Shown here: piece by piece, positions 1-4,354 of the stretch
Numbering within the stretch: the stretch's first letter is position 1
Layout: every line of letters begins with the position of its first letter
Source of the DNA: Chitinophagaceae bacterium
GTDB lineage: Bacteria > Bacteroidota > Bacteroidia > Chitinophagales > Chitinophagaceae
Direction of reading: 5' to 3'
Length of the DNA stretch: 5,080 nt
Assembly (NCBI GenBank): GCA_025362915.1
Contig: JANYEU010000442.1
Coordinates: forward strand, 1-5,080
Notes under the pieces: model-generated
The model's database searches: none
The model's input: the letters and a program-made list of their open reading frames with translations, nothing else
Told to the model about the DNA's origin: nothing
Made by a program: the position numbers and the translations under genes

Positions 1-63
1 GGCAGGATTAGCCTGACCTCCTTTAGCTTGCAACTTTACGTAAGTTGAAATTTCTTTAGCCAT
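1..63 (-). CDS. rplK: 50S ribosomal protein L11, N-terminal fragment
   Basis: Only the first 21 codons lie in the window; the gene runs off the left edge. The translation begins MAKEISTYVKLQAKGGQANP, which matches the conserved L11 start (MAKK..-KLQ-..G-ANPAPPVGPALG in the family). L11 sits at the base of the GTPase-associated centre of the large ribosomal subunit, binding 23S rRNA and contacting elongation and release factors. The ATG is the natural family start. There is no Shine-Dalgarno sequence, only an AT-rich stretch, as is usual in Bacteroidota. A TAnnTTTG-type promoter box lies about 95 bases upstream, so the gene seems to have its own promoter and a long leader. The upstream neighbour is an outer-membrane protein gene rather than nusG, the common partner. 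The identification rests on a short but very characteristic sequence. Confidence 0.93.
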   Translation of the reverse strand, partial: MAKEISTYVKLQAKGGQANPA

Positions 64-88
64 ATTTTACGATTTAATTGGTGATAGC

Positions 89-154
89 GTCTGAAATTTT
101 CGTTCAGACTCCCAAGATCAATCATTCTCACTTATCGAAAGAACTTTTTGGGAG
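89..154 (-). promoter_or_regulatory. structured 5' UTR of rplK (two adjacent hairpins)
   Basis: Two perfect inverted repeats abut here. The first pairs 109-115 (CTCCCAA on plus) with 148-154 (TTGGGAG), a 7-bp stem enclosing 32 bases. The second pairs 89-95 (GTCTGAA) with 103-109 (TTCAGAC), 7 bp around a 7-base loop. They share base 109, so they could stack or compete at that point. In the minus-strand transcript they fill the stretch between the predicted start site (about 150-153) and the rplK start codon. L11 operons in other bacteria are controlled by L1 binding to the rplK leader, so this is a candidate autoregulatory leader. I could not match it to a known L1 site. Neither hairpin is followed by a U-tract, so they are not evident terminators. 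Confidence 0.45.
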
Positions 155-156
155 CG

Positions 157-164
157 CAAATGTA
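157..164 (-). promoter_or_regulatory. candidate -7 promoter box for rplK
   Basis: On the minus strand this reads TACATTTG, an exact match to the Bacteroidota primary sigma factor -7 consensus TAnnTTTG. Nineteen bases further upstream the minus strand has ATTC (184-187), a poor -33 element compared with TTTG. The inferred start site is near 150-153, giving a leader of roughly 87-90 bases before the rplK ATG. Confidence 0.55.
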
Positions 165-205
165 GGGGAATAATTTATATTGTGAATATTTATTTCAATT
201 TGTAC

Positions 206-219
206 GTATTACGTAATAC
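206..219. other. perfect 14-bp palindrome, possible operator
   Basis: GTATTACGTAATAC is identical to its reverse complement over all 14 bases. It lies 18 bases past the stop codon of the outer-membrane protein gene and about 42 bases upstream of the putative rplK -7 box. As RNA it would give only a weak 5-bp stem with a four-base loop and no U-tract follows, so a DNA-binding site is likelier than a terminator. No specific regulator can be named. Confidence 0.3.
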
Positions 220-236
220 TTAAAACGTATAACTCC

Positions 237-1331
237 TTAAAAGGCTTCGCCCAGAATGAAATAGAGCCCATTATTATTGCCCTGGCCAATGCCGTAATCG
301 AGCCTTAGGTTAAGCTTTTCTTTTTTGCTGATGGCAAAGCGTACACCTGCTCCGTAAGAATATTTCATGTCGCTGATAGTAAAATCTGTGAAGGTGTTAC
401 CAACATTTCCGGTACTGCCAAATACAACTGTGCCCCATCTTCGATAAACGGGTATCCTGTATTCTCCTTGAAATACCAACTCGTTTTTATCACGATATCT
501 ACCACTATAAAATCCCCTCATACTACTACTGCCACCAAGGGCAGCGAGGCTACGCAATGGCACTTGGCTACCAATATCTCCATAGAAATACCCTTGCAAT
601 GCCAGCACCTGATGTTTATAAATGGTAAAATATTTTCTGTAATCAAGCACTACATTGGCATAGTCGTAGTCGCTGCCTATTATCTTTCCAAAATGGGTGA
701 AATGTAGTTCTGCAAAAGTTCCTGCGCCAGGAGAGAATGCTTCCTTGCGGTTATCATAAGAAAAACTAACCCCTAACCCAGACACTAAATAAGGGTCACG
801 CCCTGCAACATTTTGTTTGTCAAAAATGCCATTATGCATGTAGTCTACTTCAAATACCTTTTGCATTTCATATATCAAGCCTACATAACAATGGTTGCCC
901 AACTGCCTCATCAGGTGTAAATAAATATAATATTGTTTAAAAGTGTACGACTCTTGCGCTGAATCGGAGGAGTTTTTACCAAGCCCCCAGAATTTGTCGG
1001 GGAAGCTACTATATGATATTTGCTCATTCAGTATATATCGTTCGTTCTTAAAGTACTCCGTGCCATTGATGGCAGCAATAAATTGTTTCTTCAGTGAGTA
1101 CAATGCCAACCCCTGCATATTAGAAGTACGCGTAGTGGTATCAGTCTTATATATATGGAAAGTGGCAGAAGTGGCTACACCAAAAGACCAACCTGTTTCG
1201 ATAGAGCGTGTAATGACAGGAAAAATAAGTATTTGCTTTGCAGACGCAGAGTCTTTTAAAGGAATTTGCCCCATGCAGTTATTTAAAAAAGCAGCAGACA
1301 ACAAGAAAATGATACAAAGTCTTACAAACAT
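237..1331 (-). CDS. small Omp85/BamA-family outer-membrane beta-barrel protein
   Basis: The 364-residue product begins with a signal peptide: short basic start, hydrophobic segment at about residues 5-16, probable cleavage near residues 20-22. The rest alternates polar and hydrophobic residues as in a transmembrane beta-barrel and ends in Phe364, the usual terminal aromatic of outer-membrane barrels. The stretch GGSSSMRGF (266-274) fits the Omp85/bacterial surface antigen signature with its (V/M)RG(F/Y) element, and YDNRKEAFSPGAGTF (192-206) fits the conserved D-R-...-P-G strand of the same domain. At this length it is a barrel with almost no periplasmic part: I see no room for POTRA domains, whereas BamA is over twice as long. 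It resembles the short BamA/TamA-like barrels of Bacteroidota, whose clients are unknown, so I give no gene symbol. The ATG at 1329-1331 is supported by the signal peptide and by a promoter just upstream. Secretion, lipid transport or adhesion roles cannot be told apart from sequence. Confidence 0.85.
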   Translation of the reverse strand: MFVRLCIIFLLSAAFLNNCMGQIPLKDSASAKQILIFPVITRSIETGWSFGVATSATFHIYKTDTTTRTSNMQGLALYSLKKQFIAAINGTEYFKNERYILNEQISYSSFPDKFWGLGKNSSDSAQESYTFKQYYIYLHLMRQLGNHCYVGLIYEMQKVFEVDYMHNGIFDKQNVAGRDPYLVSGLGVSFSYDNRKEAFSPGAGTFAELHFTHFGKIIGSDYDYANVVLDYRKYFTIYKHQVLALQGYFYGDIGSQVPLRSLAALGGSSSMRGFYSGRYRDKNELVFQGEYRIPVYRRWGTVVFGSTGNVGNTFTDFTISDMKYSYGAGVRFAISKKEKLNLRLDYGIGQGNNNGLYFILGEAF

Positions 1332-1348
1332 GGTATATAGAGTGGCAA

Positions 1349-1379
1349 CAAAAGTATTGTTTGAAAGTAATTGGGCAAT
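1349..1379 (-). promoter_or_regulatory. near-consensus Bacteroidota promoter for the outer-membrane protein gene
   Basis: On the minus strand, ATTG (1376-1379) is followed after exactly 19 bases by TACTTTTG (1349-1356). The Bacteroidota consensus is TTTG-N19-TAnnTTTG, so only one defined base deviates. The inferred start site is about 1342-1345, giving a 5' untranslated region of only some 11-14 bases before the ATG at 1331. Confidence 0.7.
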
Positions 1380-1471
1380 TAAAATTATTTAAGAAGGAAT
1401 GCAATAACCTTGTTTTAAGTTCCTTCCAACCACTTTCCGCACTTTCTAATCGTACATATCCTTTATTCTAT

Positions 1472-1479
1472 TACCTTAG
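1472..1479 (+). promoter_or_regulatory. candidate -7 box of the thr operon promoter
   Basis: TACCTTAG differs from TAnnTTTG at one defined base. The base run at the expected -33 distance (1449-1452, ATCG) is a weak match to TTTG. Transcription would begin at about 1483-1486, placing the leader-peptide ATG (1489) only a few bases from the RNA 5' end. The call depends partly on the position immediately ahead of the leader frame; no better box is seen between here and thrA. Confidence 0.5.
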
Positions 1480-1488
1480 CGGCGTTAA

Positions 1489-1569
1489 ATGAAAAGACAG
1501 CAAACTATAGTATTATTCCCAATTGCAGTTCCTACCACTGCTAAAACGCTTTTTACAACAACCCTTTAA
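1489..1569 (+). CDS. threonine-rich leader peptide of the thr operon (ThrL-like)
   Basis: A 26-codon frame starts MKRQQTIVLFPIAV and ends PTTAKTLFTTTL. Seven of its 26 codons are threonine, including Thr-Thr at residues 16-17 and three in a row at 23-25 just before the end, plus two isoleucines. The next gene, 118 bases downstream, is thrA. Enterobacterial ThrL has the same design: short, beginning MKR, crowded with Thr and Ile codons, and directly ahead of thrA. The inferred job is attenuation: a ribosome starved for charged tRNA-Thr would stall on the ACA ACA ACC run, which forms the 5' arm of a hairpin at 1559-1575. The peptide itself probably has no function. There is no Shine-Dalgarno, and the predicted transcript start lies only a few bases upstream. 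Similarity of the MKR start may be coincidental. This frame is too short for usual gene finders and is probably unannotated. Confidence 0.8.
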   Translation: MKRQQTIVLFPIAVPTTAKTLFTTTL

Positions 1570-1583
1570 GGGTTGCAAATTGT
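1521..1583 (+). promoter_or_regulatory. candidate threonine attenuator: alternative hairpins over the leader peptide
   Basis: Four segments can pair. GCAGT (1525-1529) pairs with ACTGC (1537-1541) within the leader frame. CAACCC (1559-1564) pairs with GGGTTG (1570-1575) around TTTAA, and this may extend by ACAA (1555-1558) with TTGT (1580-1583) across a four-base bulge. Alternatively AATTGCA (1521-1527) can pair with TGCAAATT (1574-1581) with one bulged A, which would compete with both. The Thr codons ACC ACT (1534-1539) and ACA ACA ACC (1555-1563) sit in the loop or arms, so ribosome position would decide the fold. No hairpin followed by a U-run was found before thrA, so the output could be Rho-dependent or translational rather than intrinsic termination. 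Confidence 0.5.
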
Positions 1584-1687
1584 CATATCATCCCATGGGC
1601 TTAACGCTGTCATATCTCTCAAAAGAATTACAAAGCCTACTTACACATACGTTTACCATTCACTTACCTGACTAAAAAATATATTTA

Positions 1688-4141
1688 ATGAAAGTTCTAA
1701 AGTTCGGTGGCTCATCGGTGGCCAATGCAGAAAACATAAAGAAAGTAGTAACCATTGTAAAACAACCCCAATATGCCAAATCAATCGTTGTGGTATCTGC
1801 CCTCGGTGGTGTAACGGATTCGCTTATTTCGTTAGCTACGAAAGCAGCTAATGGGGATGAATCGTACAAAGAAACATTGGTTGAATTAGAAACAAGACAT
1901 ATTGAAACTGTACAAGCCTTATTGCCTATCAACAACCAAAGTGCTTGCATCAGTGCGGTAAAGCAACACTTCAATGAATTGGAAGATGTTTGTGAAGGTG
2001 TGTTTCGCTTGGGGGAATTATCTGACCGTACAAAGGACAAGGTAGTAAGCTATGGCGAATTACTATCTTCCAAAATTATCTCTTTCTACATACAAACTTC
2101 GGGTACACCGATAGAATGGATTGATAGCCGCAAAGCCATCAGCACCAACAGTAACTACGGATTTGCAGCGGTAGATTTTGCAAAGACTACCAAGAATACA
2201 AAAGTTATTTTAGATAAATCAGCTCATGGTTTATTCATCGCACCAGGTTTTATTGCTAGTGATAATAAAGGATACACCACTACTTTGGGTAGGGGCGGAA
2301 GTGATTATACCGCATCTATTTATGCCGCTGCAATCAATGCAGAATCTGTAGAAATATGGACTGATGTAACTGGAATGATGACTGCCGACCCTCGTTGGGT
2401 GCCTAATGCACGTACCATTCCTTTTACTTCATACAGAGAAGCAATGGAATTGTCGCACTTTGGTGCCAAGGTTATTTATCCGCCTACCATTCAGCCGGCA
2501 ATGGATAAGAACATTCCTATTTGGATTAAAAATACGTTCAAACCCGAAGAAGCGGGTACTTTGATAGAACACGTTTCTCATGCGCAGGTTTCTGATGAAG
2601 GAAGCGTAATTACTGGTATTTCCAGCATCAATCATATCGCCTTGTTAAGTTTGGAAGGAAGCGGAATGGTGGGTATCCCCGGTTTCTCAAAGCGTTTGTT
2701 CGAGGCTTTGGCTTCTGTGCAGGTGAATGTGATATTGATTACCCAAAGTTCTTCCGAACATTCTATTTGTGTGGCGGTGAATACCGCTGATGCTGATAAG
2801 GCAAAAGTTGCTGTTGATGCTGCTTTTGAAGTAGAGTTGGCAAATAAGAAAGTTGACCCATTGAAGGTAGAAACTGATTTATCTATCATTGCGTTGGTGG
2901 GCGATAAGATGAGAAGCCATCCAGGCATTGCTGGTAAAATGTTTAGTGCATTGGGACGTAATGGGGTTAATATTCGTGCCATTGCGCAGGGTTCTTCCGA
3001 AAGGAATATATCGGCGGTGGTAACTTTTGCCGATGTAAAGAAAGCCGTAAACGTATTGCACGAAGCCTTCTTCGAAACCACTTACAAGCAACTGAACCTA
3101 TTTATTTGTGGGGCAGGAAATGTGGGAAGTAAGCTGATTGAGCAGATAAGAAAACAAAAAAAATACCTAGAAGCTCACCATAACCTGCAAGCTAGGGTTA
3201 CGGGTATTGCAACCAGCAAGAAGATGTTGTTTGCTGATAATGGCAACGAGATTGACCTTGACAATTGGAAGGATGCCTTGCAAAATAGTGAACCGATGAA
3301 CTTGGGTACATACTTGCATACCATCATCAGCAAGAATTTGCGCAACAGTGTATTTGTAGATGTAACCGCCAATGGTGATGTTGCTAATTTATATGATAAG
3401 ATTTTATCCAAGAGTATTGCGATAGTTGCTTGCAACAAGATTGCCGCTTCGTCGCCTTATTCAAATTACAAACATCTGAAAGCCCTTTCCAAGTCTTTCA
3501 ATGCGCCATATTTGTTCGAAACAAACGTGGGTGCCGCCCTTCCGGTGATTGGAACGTTGAATGATCTGATAAAGAGTGGCGATTGGATTAATAAGATTCA
3601 GGCTGTTTTATCTGGTACCTTAAACTTTGTTTTCAATAATTATGATGGCACAACTACTTTTTCAGAAGTGGTTCGTGAGGCGCAAAGGCAAGGGTTCACA
3701 GAGCCTGATCCTCGTTTGGATTTGGGTGGAACCGATGTAATGCGCAAGATTATGATCCTCGCCCGTGAGATTGGAGAAGAGATGGAAATGGAGGATATCA
3801 AGAACACATCCTTCCTTCCAGCATCTTGTTTTGAAGGCAGTGTAGAAGATTTTTACAAGGAAATGGAGAAGCACGAAGCGCATTTCAAGGCTTTGTATGA
3901 TGCTGCTGCAAAGGAAAATTGCAAGTTGAAGTTTGTGGCGCAGTTCGAAAACCAGAAGGCTGCCGTTGGTTTGCAACACATCCCTTCGCACAGCGATTTC
4001 TATCATTTATATGGAAAAGATAACCTTGTTTTGTTCTACACTGAGCGTTATCCCGAGCAACCAATGGTTATAAAGGGTGCGGGTGCAGGTGCAGATGTTA
4101 CCGCAAGTGGCATTTTTGCGGATATAATGAGGGTGGTTTAG
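1688..4141 (+). CDS. thrA: bifunctional aspartokinase / homoserine dehydrogenase
   Basis: The 817-residue product is nearly the length of E. coli ThrA (820). It phosphorylates aspartate and, two steps later, reduces aspartate semialdehyde to homoserine with NAD(P)H, in the cytoplasm, feeding threonine and methionine synthesis. The aspartokinase domain (about 1-295) starts with KFGGSSVAN (5-13) and has TTLGRGGSD (198-206) and WTDVTGMMTADPR (224-236). Two ACT-type regulatory segments follow (about 317-460), with QSSSEHS (353-359) and AQGSSERNIS (433-442), the region that binds threonine in feedback-inhibited homologues. The dehydrogenase domain (about 468-817) has the nucleotide-binding GAGNVG (475-480), ETNVGAALPVI (611-621), GTLNFVFN (643-650) and TEPDPRLDLGGTDVMRK (671-687). 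Within that last motif Glu672, Asp683 and Lys687 align with catalytic Glu208, Asp219 and Lys223 of yeast homoserine dehydrogenase. All key residues are present, so it should be active. The ATG has no Shine-Dalgarno but places KFGG at the family position. It lies downstream of the putative attenuator and 213 bases before thrB. Confidence 0.98.
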   Translation: MKVLKFGGSSVANAENIKKVVTIVKQPQYAKSIVVVSALGGVTDSLISLATKAANGDESYKETLVELETRHIETVQALLPINNQSACISAVKQHFNELEDVCEGVFRLGELSDRTKDKVVSYGELLSSKIISFYIQTSGTPIEWIDSRKAISTNSNYGFAAVDFAKTTKNTKVILDKSAHGLFIAPGFIASDNKGYTTTLGRGGSDYTASIYAAAINAESVEIWTDVTGMMTADPRWVPNARTIPFTSYREAMELSHFGAKVIYPPTIQPAMDKNIPIWIKNTFKPEEAGTLIEHVSHAQVSDEGSVITGISSINHIALLSLEGSGMVGIPGFSKRLFEALASVQVNVILITQSSSEHSICVAVNTADADKAKVAVDAAFEVELANKKVDPLKVETDLSIIALVGDKMRSHPGIAGKMFSALGRNGVNIRAIAQGSSERNISAVVTFADVKKAVNVLHEAFFETTYKQLNLFICGAGNVGSKLIEQIRKQKKYLEAHHNLQARVTGIATSKKMLFADNGNEIDLDNWKDALQNSEPMNLGTYLHTIISKNLRNSVFVDVTANGDVANLYDKILSKSIAIVACNKIAASSPYSNYKHLKALSKSFNAPYLFETNVGAALPVIGTLNDLIKSGDWINKIQAVLSGTLNFVFNNYDGTTTFSEVVREAQRQGFTEPDPRLDLGGTDVMRKIMILAREIGEEMEMEDIKNTSFLPASCFEGSVEDFYKEMEKHEAHFKALYDAAAKENCKLKFVAQFENQKAAVGLQHIPSHSDFYHLYGKDNLVLFYTERYPEQPMVIKGAGAGADVTASGIFADIMRVV

Positions 4142-4174
4142 GTTAAAAAAGTTCTTTAAATCGAAGCAAAATGA

Positions 4175-4279
4175 GTTTCTTCGGTCACTAAATAACTTTC
4201 TTTGGTGACTAAATAACTTTTTTTGGTCATTGAATAAGTTTTTTCAATGACTAAAGAAACTTATTTAGTCATAGAAAAA
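4175..4279 (+). repeat. five tandem 21-bp imperfect repeats in the thrA-thrB spacer
   Basis: Five units in strict 21-base register occupy 4175-4195, 4196-4216, 4217-4237, 4238-4258 and 4259-4279. The second unit reads CTTTCTTTGGTGACTAAATA plus A. Unit 1 matches it at 18 of 21 positions, unit 3 at 17 and unit 4 at 15; unit 5 matches unit 3 at 15. The core TTTGGTSACTAAA is close to self-complementary, so units pair with one another. Stop codons (TAA in the units) rule out coding in that frame. A more degenerate unit may precede the array (4154-4174, 12 of 21 matches). Repeats and spacers are not distinct, so this is not a CRISPR. It is likely a microsatellite-like array or part of a dispersed family. 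Confidence 0.8.
4218..4259 (+). other. long hairpin formed by repeat units 3 and 4
   Basis: Bases 4218-4234 can pair with 4243-4259 over 17 consecutive positions around an 8-base loop; 15 are Watson-Crick and two are G-U (4221-4256 and 4225-4252). The inner 9 bp (GTCATTGAA with TTCAATGAC) are perfect. A competing perfect 9-bp stem pairs ATGACTAAA (4247-4255) with TTTAGTCAT (4264-4272). No U-tract follows either on the plus strand, so neither is a standard intrinsic terminator. Being in the presumed thrA-thrB transcript, the hairpin could affect RNA stability or the relative yield of ThrA and ThrB; this is inference. Confidence 0.55.
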
Positions 4280-4354
4280 ATTACTTCTTTCTTTAGGCAA
4301 CCCATTATTTATGACTCGCAGTTTTCATTCAAATCAATCTAATGATCAGTATAT

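Noticed and set aside
1269..1331. Lipoprotein signal peptide for the outer-membrane protein because of Cys19
   Set aside because: The residues before Cys19 are Leu-Asn-Asn, which do not fit the lipobox, and barrel proteins of this type use ordinary signal peptides.
943..1392. Plus-strand open frame of 149 codons opposite the outer-membrane protein gene
   Set aside because: It is antisense to a gene with a signal peptide, barrel signature and promoter, and its translation has no recognisable domain. The shorter plus-strand frame at 468-707 is rejected on the same grounds.
1525..1554. GCAGT/ACTGC hairpin followed by TTTTT as an intrinsic terminator
   Set aside because: The stem has only 5 bp and the five T bases start eight bases beyond it, inside the leader frame (CTT TTT codons); geometry does not fit a terminator.
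1672..3438. Several minus-strand open frames opposite thrA (for example 1672-2040, 2632-3081, 3175-3438)
   Set aside because: All lie antisense to fully conserved ThrA domains and give low-complexity or cysteine/serine-rich translations without family features.
4175..4279. CRISPR array
   Set aside because: The 21-bp units are contiguous, with no unique spacers, and they diverge from one another by up to about a third of positions.
4280..4354. A separate promoter for thrB
   Set aside because: No TAnnTTTG-like box with an acceptable upstream element was found between the repeats and the thrB ATG.
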